Counted from the first letter of the stretch, positions 1 through 8,935 are shown. The stretch is DNA of 48,346 bases from Caldilineaceae bacterium SB0662_bin_25 (GCA_009840225.1 VXOE01000034.1:1-48346); one strand, 5' to 3'. Translations and numbers: made by a program. Notes: generated from the sequence alone by a model not told the origin.

Positions 1-691
1 CGACCGACGCCGGCGTCAGGTAGACCGTGCGCGCCTCCGCATCCGTCTTCGAGCGGCCCACGGTCAGCCGGCCCGAGCCGTCGTCCCAGCGCACAAAGTC
101 ATCCCACGTCAGCGCAGCCGCCTCCGAGCGGCGCAGGCCTGCGTCCGACAGCACCCGGCACAGCGCGATGTCGACCAGCCCCCGGCGCCGCGCCTGTTCG
201 GGCCGCTCCATCTTGCCGCCCCGCCCCACGCGCGGCTGGCACGCGGTCGCAGTAACAACCGCCAGCGCCTCCGCGGTCAGCGCGTACGCCTGCCGCGGCG
301 CTGAAGCCTGCCGCGCCAGCCCCGAGATCGTATCGGTCACGACCTGGTCGTTGGCGGTCGGCTCGACACCGACCAGCGCCTGCACCTTGCGCAGCGCAGC
401 CACCGTCATGCGCAGCGAGGAGATGCCGGCGCCGTTTTCTGCCCGTTCCTGCAGGTAGGCGCGCAGCGCGAACGGCGACGGCATCAGCGCATGCACGCCC
501 AGCAACGCGGCCCATCTTCCCCAGGTTGCCAGCGCGCTGCCGTAGGCGCGGCGCGTGTTGGGCGCCAACGCTTCCAGCGCGGCTTCGAAGCGCGTCGCCT
601 GTTCGGAGTCGTACGGTCTATAGAGCCCGAGCGCGGCCTCCTGGATGGCGACCAGGACAGCCTCACCCATGCTCGTCGGCGCCTCGCTCAT
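1..691 (-). CDS. Tyrosine recombinase/integrase, C-terminus beyond the window
   Basis: Read on the minus strand from ATG at 691, with GAGG just upstream, the frame stays open for about 230 codons to the window edge. An N-terminal SAM-like core-binding region (about residues 35-110, including the pattern NTRRAYGSALATWGRW) precedes the start of the catalytic domain. The box I arginine lies near residue 187 in DAGLRRSEAAALTWDD, and the catalytic-lysine hairpin near residue 215 in GRSKTDAEA. The remaining His-x-x-Arg and Tyr residues would be off the window. These enzymes cut and rejoin DNA at attachment sites through a tyrosine-DNA intermediate. Its place at the edge of an accessory region fits an integrative-element integrase. 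No att site or tRNA is visible beside it. Confidence 0.85.
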   Translation of the reverse strand, partial: MSEAPTSMGEAVLVAIQEAALGLYRPYDSEQATRFEAALEALAPNTRRAYGSALATWGRWAALLGVHALMPSPFALRAYLQERAENGAGISSLRMTVAALRKVQALVGVEPTANDQVVTDTISGLARQASAPRQAYALTAEALAVVTATACQPRVGRGGKMERPEQARRRGLVDIALCRVLSDAGLRRSEAAALTWDDFVRWDDGSGRLTVGRSKTDAEARTVYLTPASV

Positions 692-1299
692 CGCTCAATC
701 CTCTGCCTGTAAATCCCCGCAGGAAGGTCTACAAAAAAGCCTATCTTCATAAAAGCGCGATAATTTCGTTTAACGTCGATTTATATAGGCCAGTATACAC
801 CACCCATGTAAGGGTTGCGAACATGCCAAATCGCGACAAAAGAAGGGCCTGCGCTTCACCCGCTGGTAAGCGGCCGCAACGACCGTCTCCTGCAACTGCG
901 GCCGGCCGCCGCAGTCCGAATCCGGGGCGCCGTCGGCAAATCAGGCCAGACACCGCCTATCGAGAGGTATCCCAGGTACCCTAATGCGATTTCAGGCGCT
1001 CTACGGGCTTCCTGTGGTGTTTCCATTTGGATGTTTGGGGTGAAAAAGTTGCATCTGGGTGGTTATATGACTCTTGGAATGACTACACGAAGTATTCCGC
1101 GTTCTCCCAATCCATCGGCAGTAGCCGGTCCCACAGCCCGCGACTCCTACTGTCTCCAGCCGGAAACATTCCGAAAAGGCCTGCATGCGCTCCGCACCTG
1201 CCGGATTTTGAACGGCTTACCCTGAATCTCAACGGGACCGAGTCGACTTGGCGTGCGTCAAGGAGGTCTACTGAGACTCGGAGCCGGAAGCATCTGACC
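692..1299. other. Intergenic region upstream of the integrase
   Basis: No convincing gene is seen on either strand. On the minus strand TATACT (reverse of 792-797) could be the -10 box of an integrase promoter about 100 bp upstream of its start. The 760-800 stretch is locally AT-rich, unlike its surroundings. Confidence 0.35.
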
Positions 1300-1532
1300 T
1301 CAGTCCTCGCCGTAGTCAAGCACGATCTGCAGGATGTCCTGTAGACGCCCATCGATCTGCCCGTAGGTCGCGGCCGCATCTTCTTGATCGATCACGCCGG
1401 CAGTCAGCCCCTGCAGATTCGGCATCAGTGAAAGCAGCCTCCCCATGCGCCGCGCGGCCGTCCACCGGCGCGACAACCCAGGGCCGATAGCCGCTTAACT
1501 GCGAAGAGATCAGCCGGATGCCGTTGCGGCGG
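1300..1532 (-). pseudogene. Remnant of an MDR-family (alcohol dehydrogenase-like) dehydrogenase C-terminus
   Basis: Two minus-strand frames together read like the end of a zinc-type/medium-chain dehydrogenase. One frame gives NGIRLISSQLSGYRPWVVAP; the next, after a one-base shift near 1450, gives RMGRLLSLMPNLQGLTAGVI and ends DGRLQDILQIVLDYGED before TGA at 1300-1302. This is the usual tail of these enzymes (a late helix, then a D...D.LK.VL.Y-like ending). The N-terminal catalytic domain and most of the nucleotide fold are absent. It is a decayed fragment and not expected to be functional. The assignment rests on pattern recognition of a short tail. Confidence 0.5.
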
Positions 1533-1551
1533 AACTACACAGGTGTCTGTC

Positions 1552-2748
1552 CTATTCGGATTCCGGAGTCGGATAGTAGCCCGAATTGACGATGAACTCG
1601 TAGGGGAAGGCGCCTCCGTCCGGCAACGGAATGTGGCCGGTGAACACGCGGGCGTAACCCACCTTGGGGACTTCGGCGCTGTCGGAATCGTCGGCAGGGT
1701 TGTCGAAGTAGTACTCCCAGAAGCCGTCTTCCGGGCCGCTTTCCGCCGCGGCGATGAGCTGATCGACGATCAGTTCGCCGGTCGCGATGTCGCGGGAAAT
1801 CCCTCCCCGTCGCAGCTCGAACCGGTCTGGAAACCCGCCGTGAAACTGGATCAGCTTGCTGGCGCGATCCATGACGGAGAGGTAGACGGAACCATCTCTC
1901 CAAGGTCCGTTCGGATCCCGCAGGGTGACCCGGGCTTTCGCGAGGACGTTCGAGCGGGCGACCGGATCGTCGGACTCGAGAAGTTCGACGATGTACTCGC
2001 CCGCGGCCGTGACGAAGGCCTTCAAGGTTGCCCGGTCCACCACTTCGCCGGCCGTAGTCGCGGGGTCGCCGTAATCGAGGGCCTCGTCGCTGATGGGAAT
2101 CAGGTGAGACGCGTCGAGCTCGAATCCGGCGAGCAGAACGGTGGGGCGCTGTACGGAGCCCGTGAAAAAAATGGTGGCGTAGCCGGAGGCGTCCGCGATA
2201 TCGGGTACGTTGAATGCACCGCCATCTCCCTGTACGGCGGCAGCGAAGGCGGCCATGGCCGCGGCCGGGTCGGTCAGGGCGGCCGGGTCGATCCCCAAAG
2301 CGTGAAGGATCGCTGCATAGATCACGGGGTTGAGTTGTCTGCCGGACAACGACATTTGCTGCGCGTGAACGTACACCCTGCCGTCGGGCGTCAGCTGCAC
2401 AAGGTAGGTGGAACCTGAACGCCACGGACTCCCCTCCTGCCTGAAGAGACATCTAAGGTATAACGTCTGCTCTACGGCCCTTTCTCCTTGCAGCACGCTT
2501 ACGTGATTGTCTCTCGCGGCCAGCGCGAAGTCGGTCAGGCTGGCGTTGCCGTCTTCCACCTGTTGCGCCGTCACCCGCGCATCGGCGGGCGGAGCAACGC
2601 CGGCAGGCAGGGGACATTCGGGCTGCGCCTGCCTCGATTCGGGTTGCACCTGCTCCGGTTCGAGCAGAACGAAGGTACAGGCGGCGGAAACGAGCATGCC
2701 AAGCGAAAGAGAGAGACAAATGACGGCCTTCCGGATTACACTTTTCAT
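1552..2748 (-). CDS. Secreted lipoprotein with tandem Cache-like sensory domains
   Basis: The 398-aa product starts at ATG 2748, 9 nt after AGGAG. A signal peptide ends in a lipobox (LVSAAC, Cys24), so the protein should be lipid-anchored outside the membrane. Two similar halves follow, at about residues 65-220 and 240-395. Each has the pattern GxxWRxGSxYL.....DG near its start; the second ends GYARVFTGHIPLPDGGAFPY and then a strand like IVNSGYYP. This resembles the strand order of single-Cache (sCache_2) ligand-binding domains, which usually sense small organic molecules. There is no attached kinase or methyl-accepting domain, so it may be a stand-alone binding lipoprotein. The start overlaps the stop of the upstream disrupted gene (ATGA), implying one transcript. 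Confidence 0.6.
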   Translation of the reverse strand: MKSVIRKAVICLSLSLGMLVSAACTFVLLEPEQVQPESRQAQPECPLPAGVAPPADARVTAQQVEDGNASLTDFALAARDNHVSVLQGERAVEQTLYLRCLFRQEGSPWRSGSTYLVQLTPDGRVYVHAQQMSLSGRQLNPVIYAAILHALGIDPAALTDPAAAMAAFAAAVQGDGGAFNVPDIADASGYATIFFTGSVQRPTVLLAGFELDASHLIPISDEALDYGDPATTAGEVVDRATLKAFVTAAGEYIVELLESDDPVARSNVLAKARVTLRDPNGPWRDGSVYLSVMDRASKLIQFHGGFPDRFELRRGGISRDIATGELIVDQLIAAAESGPEDGFWEYYFDNPADDSDSAEVPKVGYARVFTGHIPLPDGGAFPYEFIVNSGYYPTPESE

Positions 2749-3345
2749 GGTGCGTTTCTCCTGTTGGAAAGAAGCATTGGAGTCAAGCCTTCGCCGTAGG
2801 CTGCCCGCGGCGCAGACAGTACTGTCTGCGCTGAACGAGCGGATTCATAGCCTGAGTAACCTGAATTCGGAGTAAATGTGAGCCTGAACAAGCTGGTAGA
2901 ATAGGAGTCCGACAACAACGACTCACCAGCGACGATCTCAATGTCATATATCGAGTCCAGCACAACGTAGCGCATCTCCAGCAGCCCGCTTTCAGGAAAG
3001 ATTCTCGAGTCCTGCAGGCTTATGCCTTCGGGTAGCTCCCCGAAACTGTTCAGATAGCTGTCGATCGTCTCCGGACGCAACTAGAAACCGGTCGGACCGT
3101 CCATCCCCGTGTTCGCCGCCACAACGCAGAACTCGCCGGCAGGTGTGATCTGACCTGCCGCCAAGGCCGTCACCCGGCCATCCAGGCGCCGAAACGCCTT
3201 GGCGAGAATAATCAGGTCGGTGGACAGGGCTTGCACCTTGTCGTTCAAACCTTCAATCGTAACCTCCCCCTGAGCGAATAACAGGGTCGGTGCGATGTGA
3301 GCCGGCAACGCGATAAGAATCAGAGCGCGTTCTATCGTAAGACAT
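2745..3345 (-). pseudogene. Disrupted gene for a secreted coiled-coil-type protein (frameshift plus in-frame TAG)
   Basis: A strong ribosome site (GGGGAGAGAGG) precedes ATG at 3345, but that frame fails to continue into the sensible sequence. One base away, the frame reads a hydrophobic segment (ERALILIALPAHIAPTLLFAQ), then GEVTIEGLNDKVQALSTDL and RRLDGRVTAL. It stops at TAG (about 3081-3083) after GPTGF, and the same frame continues LRPETIDSYLNSFGELPEG to TGA at 2745. The plan of hydrophobic leader, mature start at AQ and a short helical segment matches the neighbour at 3707-4084 and the disrupted gene at 7366-7745. The simplest reading is a decayed member of that family, although sequencing error is possible. 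Confidence 0.5.
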
Positions 3346-3546
3346 TCCCTCTCTCCCCATATGCACGGGACAATACTCGGGTACGGGTATCGGGTCCGAA
3401 CTGGTGATGATTCCGGGCGGATAAAGCACCTCCCGCCTGGCGTTGCACTTGCTGCAGTATTCAACCTCGCTGTAGCCGCCCGATTCGTGACGGTCCGTTC
3501 GTAAAACCTCCCAGCTGTGTCTGCGACTGAGGTCTCGTACTTTCAT
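3253..3546 (-). CDS. Small putative zinc-binding protein
   Basis: The 97-aa frame starts at ATG 3546 with AGGGA 12 nt upstream. It contains a likely zinc knuckle, Cys31-x2-Cys34 (EYCSKCN) and Cys59-x2-His62 (EYCPVH), after a Trp/Tyr-rich strand region (SWEVLRTDRHESGGYSEVEY). This layout is common in small phage- or element-borne zinc-ribbon proteins of unknown role. The last 30 residues overlap the start of the next, disrupted gene in another frame and have a less protein-like composition. The true end may therefore have been altered by the same frame damage. Confidence 0.45.
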   Translation of the reverse strand: MKVRDLSRRHSWEVLRTDRHESGGYSEVEYCSKCNARREVLYPPGIITSSDPIPVPEYCPVHMGREGMSYDRTRSDSYRVAGSHRTDPVIRSGGGYD

Positions 3547-3706
3547 CTTTCTGATATCCCTGGGTACTCCTTGTAAAGGTATTTAAGTCAGTCTGTTGTC
3601 AACTGCCTACAGCTGGAAAACGAGCAGGGCTGCGGCTTCGTGGCGAATATATATATCTACTCGGTGCTGGCCGCGGCGGGCCTGGCACCGCTTTTTGGCA
3701 TATGCT

Positions 3707-4084
3707 TTATCCCTCGGCCGCCATCCAGTCGCTGCTGCCGCGAAATTCACAGCCGTGCCAGCGTTTGATCACGTAGAGCGGCCTTTCATCACGGTCCGAC
3801 ATATCCCCGGCAGAGAACAGATCCCGCTCAAGGTCTCCGACGAGGAAATCAATGTCATCTGTCGTATCCCACAATTCGTCCTGCTGATCCGCGTCTTCAA
3901 TGCCGGTTATGCGTTCGTCAAGATCATTGACACGGGAAAATGACACATCGATGAATTCGCCCAGGTGAGTGACGAGACGCCCGTCGTTGTCGGCTTCCTG
4001 GGCGTTGACGTTGGCGACGGCGAGACAGAATATGATCAATACAATTGTGATGAGGATCAGAGCGTAACGGTTGATGCGCTTCAC
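3707..4084 (-). CDS. Small secreted/anchored acidic protein, unknown function
   Basis: The 125-aa product starts at ATG 4084. A hydrophobic leader (residues 5-24, YALILITIVLIIFCLAVANV) ends in a signal-peptidase-like NAQ. The mature part is very acidic and helical (GRLVTHLGEFIDVSFSRVND, then LDERITGIEDADQQDELWD), consistent with a short coiled coil. It ends with WHGCEFRGSSDW. The same plan is seen in the disrupted genes at 2745-3345 and 7366-7745, so these form a small local family. I do not recognise the family. Confidence 0.55.
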   Translation of the reverse strand: MKRINRYALILITIVLIIFCLAVANVNAQEADNDGRLVTHLGEFIDVSFSRVNDLDERITGIEDADQQDELWDTTDDIDFLVGDLERDLFSAGDMSDRDERPLYVIKRWHGCEFRGSSDWMAAEG

Positions 4085-4260
4085 GACCGGTGTGTCCTTG
4101 TTTCGCGAGGTTTTGGCTGGTGAATGGTGTCCCGAAGAACACCAATGGCATAGCCGGTCACACAGCCTGCCGGATAACCACTCGCAGTCCGATAGCCGGC
4201 AACCACAACGGACTGCACTTCCTCAAATGGACTGCAACTAAAAAATGGAGATGGCAGACC

Positions 4261-4482
4261 CTAACCCGCAGCCAGAAACAGATCGATCCGTTGCGCAAAC
4301 GCCTCATCCGTCTGGTACCGGATCCGCCACTGACTCAGGGTGCTGCGTGGCACGCCCGTCCTCTCCGACACCCGCCGGTTATCGTTGATCTCGCTCAAAA
4401 GCCGTAAGGCCTCCGCCTTCTGTCTGTCGCTGTACATGCGCCGCCTCAACTTGGGCGGAAACTTCAATCTGCGTTCACTCAT
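4261..4482 (-). CDS. Helix-turn-helix protein of transposase/terminase-small-subunit type
   Basis: I chose ATG at 4482 (MSERRLKFPPKLRRR) because protein-like sequence begins there; the frame is open back to 4644. The 73-aa product has a homeodomain-like helix-turn-helix (YSDRQKAEALRLLSEINDNR, then a recognition helix in GVPRSTLSQWRIRY). This resembles the DNA-binding segment of transposase OrfA or phage terminase small-subunit proteins. It stops soon afterwards (RIDLFLAAG), without any catalytic region. It may be a stand-alone DNA-binding protein or a truncated one. A promoter of the shared GGCACAA-N40-TATACT type faces it at 4652-4707. Confidence 0.5.
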   Translation of the reverse strand: MSERRLKFPPKLRRRMYSDRQKAEALRLLSEINDNRRVSERTGVPRSTLSQWRIRYQTDEAFAQRIDLFLAAG

Positions 4483-4651
4483 GGTCTTCCCCACTGCATC
4501 AGTAGCAAGCTGCATCTGCCCCTTCGACCGCGACGCAGCCCTTTCCCCGTTCCGGGCCGCCCTGCCCTGACGGCGCGAACGTTGTCGATGACGCTGCCGT
4601 AAACATGATCCACAAACGCGTCCGTCTCCATTCATAGACCACAAATTATGT

Positions 4652-4707
4652 AGTATACAGCGTCAAAATGTCATTTGTATGTGAATCGTTCGATTTTTTG
4701 TGCCAGT
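4652..4707 (-). promoter_or_regulatory. Promoter of the shared GGCACAA-N40-TATACT type
   Basis: On the minus strand ACTGGCACAA (4707-4698) is followed after exactly 40 nt by TATACT (4657-4652). At positions 14-29 of the spacer lies TCACAT-ACAA-ATGACA, a weaker form of the palindrome in the other three copies (41391, 43686, 48018). It would drive transcription leftward into the helix-turn-helix gene. Confidence 0.55.
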
Positions 4708-4828
4708 ATTATGTCAGTTGTTCACCAAATGATAGAATAGGGACCGTCGATCATACGCGGCCCAAATCAGGACCCGGATCCAGCCCCCGAACCAGGGGCG
4801 CACCGTCATACCAGGTAAGGAGACAAAG

Positions 4829-7243
4829 ATGAAGCCCACCGACGAGCTGATACAGGAGAATGAAGCGCTGCGGGACCGCCTTGCCCGGTCGAGCGATCGC
4901 CTCTCCCGGTTGAGCAGTGCCAGTCTGCGTATCAACGAAAGCCTCGACTTCGACGCCGTCCTCCAAAGCGTCCTCGACTCCGCCTGCTCGCTCACCGGCG
5001 CCGGATATGGCGTGCTCACCCTCCTCGACGAAACGGGTCAGGCCGATGACTTTCTCTCCTCCGGCTTTACTGCCCAGGAAGCCCAGGGCCTGTGGGACCT
5101 GCCCGGCCATATGAAACTCTTCGAACACGTCGGCAATATCCCGGAACCGATTCACCTTCCCGACCTCATCAGCCACATCAGGGCCTTCAACCTTCCCGAA
5201 CCGCCCTTGCCCGGCGATGCGACTGGTCCAGTTCCCTTCCTGGCGGCGCCCATCCTCCACGGAGGCGAACGCGTCGGCAATATCTTTCTCGCCGAAATAG
5301 GGACCGGTCAGGAGTTCACCGCCGAAGATGAAGAGACCCTGGTCATGTTTGCATGCCAGGCCGCGCTCGTCATCGCCAACGCCCGCCGCTACCGCGACGA
5401 GCAGCGCGCCAGGAACGACCTCGAAACCCTGATCAACACCTCCCCGGTCGGTGTCGTCGTATGCGACGCAGAAGCAGGGATACCGGTCTCCTTCAATCAG
5501 GAGGCCAAAAGAATCGTCAGCAGCCTGCAGATGCCCGGCCGCCCTCTGGAGGAGCTCCTCGACGTGATCACCTGCCGCCGCGCCGACGGACGCGAGTTCG
5601 CCCTCGAAGAGTTCTCCCTGGCCCAGGTGCTCAGCACCGGCGAGACCATACGCCTTGAAGAGATCGTATTGCAGGTCCCCGACGGCCGCAGCGTCAAAAC
5701 GCTGATCAACGCCACGCCCATCCACTCACAGGAGGGCGTCGTCGAATCGGTCGTCGTGACCATGCAGGACATGACGCCGCTCGAGGAGCTGGAGCGGCTG
5801 CGCGCCGAATTCATGGGGATGGTGAGCCACGAACTGCAGACCCCGCTGACCTCAATCCAAGGCTCCGCCAACAACCTTCTGGACGATGCAGCCTCACTGA
5901 ACCCCGCCGAAATGCGCCAGTTCCACCGCATCATCTCCGAACAGGCCGGCCGCATGCGCAGCCTCATACGCGACCTGCTCGATGTAGCTCACATCGAGAC
6001 CGGCACACTCTCCGTCGCCCCGGAGCCGTCCGATACCGCCATCCTCGTCGACGAGGCCCGCGTCATGTTCATGAGCGCAGGCCGCAAGCACAGTATCCAC
6101 ATCGACGTCGCTCCAGACCTGCCCCAGGTCATGACCGACCGGCGCCGTATCGTCCAGGTGCTCAGCAACCTGCTCGCCAATGCGGCCAGGCATTCCAACG
6201 AGCTGTCCACCATCACCGTGCGCGCTGTGCAGAAACAGTTTCAGGTGATCGTCTCAATCTCCGACGAGGGCAGAGGCATACCCGCCGAACGGCTGCCGCT
6301 CCTGTTCAGAAAATTCTCCCGCGTCGACGGGGAGGACCGGCAGGGCGACCTTGACGGGTCGGGGCTCGGCCTCGCCATCTGCAAAGGCATCGTGGAAGCG
6401 CACGGCGGCCGCATCTGGGCCGAAAGTGACGGACCCGGCCAGGGCGCACGCTTTATCTTTACAGTGCCAATCGTCGAGAAAAAAGAAACCGCAGGCGTCG
6501 GCGAACCCGCACCGTTCGCCGCCGACCCCGGCCATGAGACACAGGAGCGCACGCGTATCCTCGTCGTGGACGACGAGCCGAACGCGCTCAGATACATCCG
6601 CGACGTCCTCTCCAAGTCGGGCTATGACCCGATAGTGACCGGAGAACCGGAGGAAGTCGATCGTCTGATTGCGGAGAAGAGACCCCATCTCGTCCTGCTG
6701 GACATGATGCTGCCGGGCGTCGACGGCATCGATCTGATGAAGAATATCCTGGAGAAAACTGCTCTGCCCGTCATCTTCCTGTCTGCCTACGGCCAGGAGA
6801 ACGTCATCGCCAAGGCCTTCGACATGGGGGTCGCCGACTACGTGGTCAAACCCTTCTCGCCCACGGAGCTGGCCGCGCGCATCAGGTCGGTCCTGCGCCA
6901 GCGCGCCGGAACCGGCTATCTCGGGCAGCCCGAAGACTATGTCCTGGAAGACCTGGTCATCAACTATGCGGAACGTCGCGTGGCTGTGGCCGGACGCCCC
7001 ATCGTGCTGACCGCGACCGAGTATGCTCTGCTCTTCGAGCTCTCGACCAACGCCGGTCTGGTATTGACCCACGGCCAGCTCCTGCAGCGGGTGTGGGACC
7101 AGGGACACTCCGGCGAAGCAGGGCTGGTCCGCACCGTCGTCAAGAGACTGCGCCAAAAACTGGATGACGACGCACACGACCCCACCTACATCTTCACCGA
7201 ACCGCGCGTAGGCTACCGCATGGCAAAGCCACCCTCCACCTGA
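4829..7243 (+). CDS. Hybrid sensor histidine kinase with receiver and OmpR-type DNA-binding output
   Basis: The 804-aa product starts at ATG 4829 after AAGGAG. Domains in order: a short coiled coil (1-30); GAF (about 40-190); PAS-like (about 200-310); HisKA with His334 in SHELQTPL; HATPase (about 435-550) with the N box (SNLLANAARHS) and G boxes (DEGRGIP, GSGLGLAICKG). A receiver domain (about 578-690) with phospho-acceptor Asp625 in LLDMMLPG follows, then a winged-helix Trans_reg_C domain (about 705-800, ending VRTVVKRLRQKLDDD and VGYRMAKP). There is no membrane segment, so it should be cytoplasmic and sense a diffusible ligand through GAF/PAS. A complete two-component pathway from sensing to DNA binding lies in one chain. 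No obvious target gene is adjacent. Confidence 0.93.
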   Translation: MKPTDELIQENEALRDRLARSSDRLSRLSSASLRINESLDFDAVLQSVLDSACSLTGAGYGVLTLLDETGQADDFLSSGFTAQEAQGLWDLPGHMKLFEHVGNIPEPIHLPDLISHIRAFNLPEPPLPGDATGPVPFLAAPILHGGERVGNIFLAEIGTGQEFTAEDEETLVMFACQAALVIANARRYRDEQRARNDLETLINTSPVGVVVCDAEAGIPVSFNQEAKRIVSSLQMPGRPLEELLDVITCRRADGREFALEEFSLAQVLSTGETIRLEEIVLQVPDGRSVKTLINATPIHSQEGVVESVVVTMQDMTPLEELERLRAEFMGMVSHELQTPLTSIQGSANNLLDDAASLNPAEMRQFHRIISEQAGRMRSLIRDLLDVAHIETGTLSVAPEPSDTAILVDEARVMFMSAGRKHSIHIDVAPDLPQVMTDRRRIVQVLSNLLANAARHSNELSTITVRAVQKQFQVIVSISDEGRGIPAERLPLLFRKFSRVDGEDRQGDLDGSGLGLAICKGIVEAHGGRIWAESDGPGQGARFIFTVPIVEKKETAGVGEPAPFAADPGHETQERTRILVVDDEPNALRYIRDVLSKSGYDPIVTGEPEEVDRLIAEKRPHLVLLDMMLPGVDGIDLMKNILEKTALPVIFLSAYGQENVIAKAFDMGVADYVVKPFSPTELAARIRSVLRQRAGTGYLGQPEDYVLEDLVINYAERRVAVAGRPIVLTATEYALLFELSTNAGLVLTHGQLLQRVWDQGHSGEAGLVRTVVKRLRQKLDDDAHDPTYIFTEPRVGYRMAKPPST

Positions 7244-7272
7244 TTCCACCCACATAGCGGGACATAATCCGC

Positions 7273-7297
7273 AGGGGCATCCCTCGTGGGTGCCCCC
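7273..7297 (+). repeat. GGGGCGCCC-type palindromic repeat after the kinase gene
   Basis: AGGGGCATCC-CTCGT-GGGTGCCCC is a copy of the interspersed hairpin repeat seen at about 8808, 10248, 11631, 11742, 12337, 25038, 26416, 37070 and 39027. It follows the kinase stop codon by 30 nt and could help end the transcript. There is no T-run. Confidence 0.6.
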
Positions 7298-7365
7298 GCT
7301 CGCCGCCACCCGATCTGGACAAAGCCTGGCAGCCAACCTGCTCGGAACCGCTGGCCGGGGGAAGG

Positions 7366-7745
7366 TCACTCCGTTCCGATGACAGGAGTCAGGACGGTAA
7401 TCTCCGGGACCATGATATCCCCGCGCTGACGCGTGGTTGCAAGCCCCTCGACCGTCACACCTGTGTCATTTCGTACTGCAGGAAGATCCCAGGCCAGGCC
7501 ATGCTCTATCTGTCCACCTGGACAGCGATGCATAGCTTCTCTTCAGGCCCAGGTCTTGGGCCTGGCCCTTCCCGGATAGCCCCCCGCCGCTCCACGCGCC
7601 CCAACAGATCATCGACGCGCTCGGCGAGCCGGTTGATGAGGCGGTCTCCATTAGCCTCTGCATAGAGAGTTGTGCTGAGGATGAAAGAAAATGTGATGAG
7701 CAGAAGAGCGATGATGATTACGATATTTCGAGTCTTGGTAGTCAT
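7366..7745 (-). pseudogene. Frameshifted gene for a small secreted protein
   Basis: ATG 7745 (AAGGA upstream) opens a 79-aa frame with a hydrophobic leader (NIVIIIALLLITFSFILSTT) and a short helix (GDRLINRLAERVDDLLGRVE), ending CIAVQVDR at TAG 7506. Two bases over, the sequence continues sensibly (QIEHGLAWDLPAVRNDTGVT, VEGLATTRQRGDIMVPEITV) to TGA at 7366. One frameshift near 7510 would restore a product of about 125 aa, matching the 125-aa neighbour at 3707-4084. Leader and helix resemble that protein. It is either a recent pseudogene or a sequencing slip. The function is unknown. Confidence 0.45.
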
Positions 7746-7938
7746 GGCGCGCGATCCTTAAGGAATGTTTTGAATTTGTGATGACTACACGAATAAGACT
7801 GCAGTGACGTCCCCTTGTGGGTGTCCTCCCCTCTTCACAGCAACCTGCCGGACAGAGCCAGGCACGGCGACAAAAGAAAGAGCGGCCTGCCCACACCCGC
7901 AGACAGACCGCCCTCTCACGTCGCCGGCAATGAACGCC

Positions 7939-8592
7939 CTACCAGCTGATATATCTCACCGTGTAACCCGGATCAAGCGTGAAAATATAAGGCTTGTTCG
8001 TGTCATACTCGTTGTCGGGATAGTACGTGCTCACCCGCAGCAGCGTCTTCTCCCCCTCGACAACATAGTCGATCACAACCGGCTTGCCGGTCAAAGAATT
8101 CGTGCCCTCCCATCGCTCAATCCTGGGCTCATCGGGCAGGAACGGGCCGGGCTGCGCGCTGCCGTCCGCGCCAATGAACCAGTACTGCAGACCGCCTTCG
8201 ACAGAGCAGATCTGGGCGGGCCTGGCCGCATGTGTTATGTGGCAGTCGATCCCCGTGTAAACCGGCGTCGAACCGGAGCCGCCGCCGCCTGAACCACCCG
8301 GAGGCGGAGGAGGGTTGCTGCTCGGAGGCGGAGGAGGATCGCCGCCAGGGCCGGATGTCGGAGCATTGCCGCCGGGCCCGGAAGGCGGCGGAACACTTGG
8401 CAAAGGAGGAATGTGGGTATCATGGCCCCCATTGGCGTGGTCCGCAGCACTGCAATGGCCAGCCGAGAGCGTGCCGTCCGGGAACTGGCAATAGCCTTCA
8501 CCCTCGCTCGCCGGATGAGCAAACACTGAAGCCGGAATCGCGAACGCAGCGATGAGTACTGCGAGAGAAGCGAATAAACGTAACCTTGTCAT
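7939..8592 (-). CDS. Secreted proline/glycine-rich protein with a KPYIF-type C-terminal domain
   Basis: Start at ATG 8592, 6 nt after AAGGAG, giving 217 aa. A signal peptide ends near VFAHPASEG. A short domain with a conserved-looking CQFPDGTLSAGHCSAADH follows, then a Pro/Gly linker (about residues 65-110). The C-terminal domain (about 115-217) begins CHITHAARPAQIC and ends in TNKPYIFTLDPG and YISW. It lines up with the tails of the two mosaic proteins at 41725 and 44130 (HAGRPLAIC ... GKPYIF ... W), so all three belong to one unnamed family of extracellular domains. The mature protein should be exported. Its function is unknown. Confidence 0.6.
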   Translation of the reverse strand: MTRLRLFASLAVLIAAFAIPASVFAHPASEGEGYCQFPDGTLSAGHCSAADHANGGHDTHIPPLPSVPPPSGPGGNAPTSGPGGDPPPPPSSNPPPPPGGSGGGGSGSTPVYTGIDCHITHAARPAQICSVEGGLQYWFIGADGSAQPGPFLPDEPRIERWEGTNSLTGKPVVIDYVVEGEKTLLRVSTYYPDNEYDTNKPYIFTLDPGYTVRYISW

Positions 8593-8807
8593 GGTAATGT
8601 CTCCTTTTCTTCCCCGCCTGCACAAATGAAAGGGTTTGCAGGGTTAAATAGGTGACGCCGCCCGCGCCCCCCATGTTTCCCCTTGACACACCATTGACGT
8701 GAAAAAACCCGAACTGATACGATAATGACATCCAAATGTGAATACTCCCGGGTTACAATCAGTGCAGAGAGGAAAACGACAGAGGCAACGGCCATCCGCC
8801 ATATCGT

Positions 8808-8935
8808 AGGGGCGCCCCTTGTGGGTGCCCTCTCACGGACGCCGCGAACTAAAAAAGGTGTTCTCCGCGTCCCTCCGCGTTCTCCGCGGACAAAAGGATG
8901 TTTTCCACGGACAACCCGTAGGGACGCCCCCGCAA
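8808..8935 (+). repeat. Composite interspersed repeat (palindrome plus ctccgcg block)
   Basis: A GGGGCGCCC-CTTGT-GGGTGCCC hairpin is followed by 'ggacgccgcgaac', then by repeated ctccgcg/ctccctccgcg units ending in ggacaaaa, and by a second partial palindrome near 8920. The same order recurs at 10248, 11631 and 12337. The long upstream open frame of the next gene runs through this block and is not coding. Confidence 0.75.

Noticed and set aside
99-515. Open minus-strand frame over the integrase
   Set aside because: It lies in a different frame from the recombinase, is rich in Ala/Gly/Arg, and lacks any motif; the true frame carries the tyrosine recombinase signatures.
3081-3083. TAG as a recoded codon (for example pyrrolysine)
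   Set aside because: The same gene also has a frameshift near its start, and a neighbouring family member is frameshifted, so decay or error is simpler.
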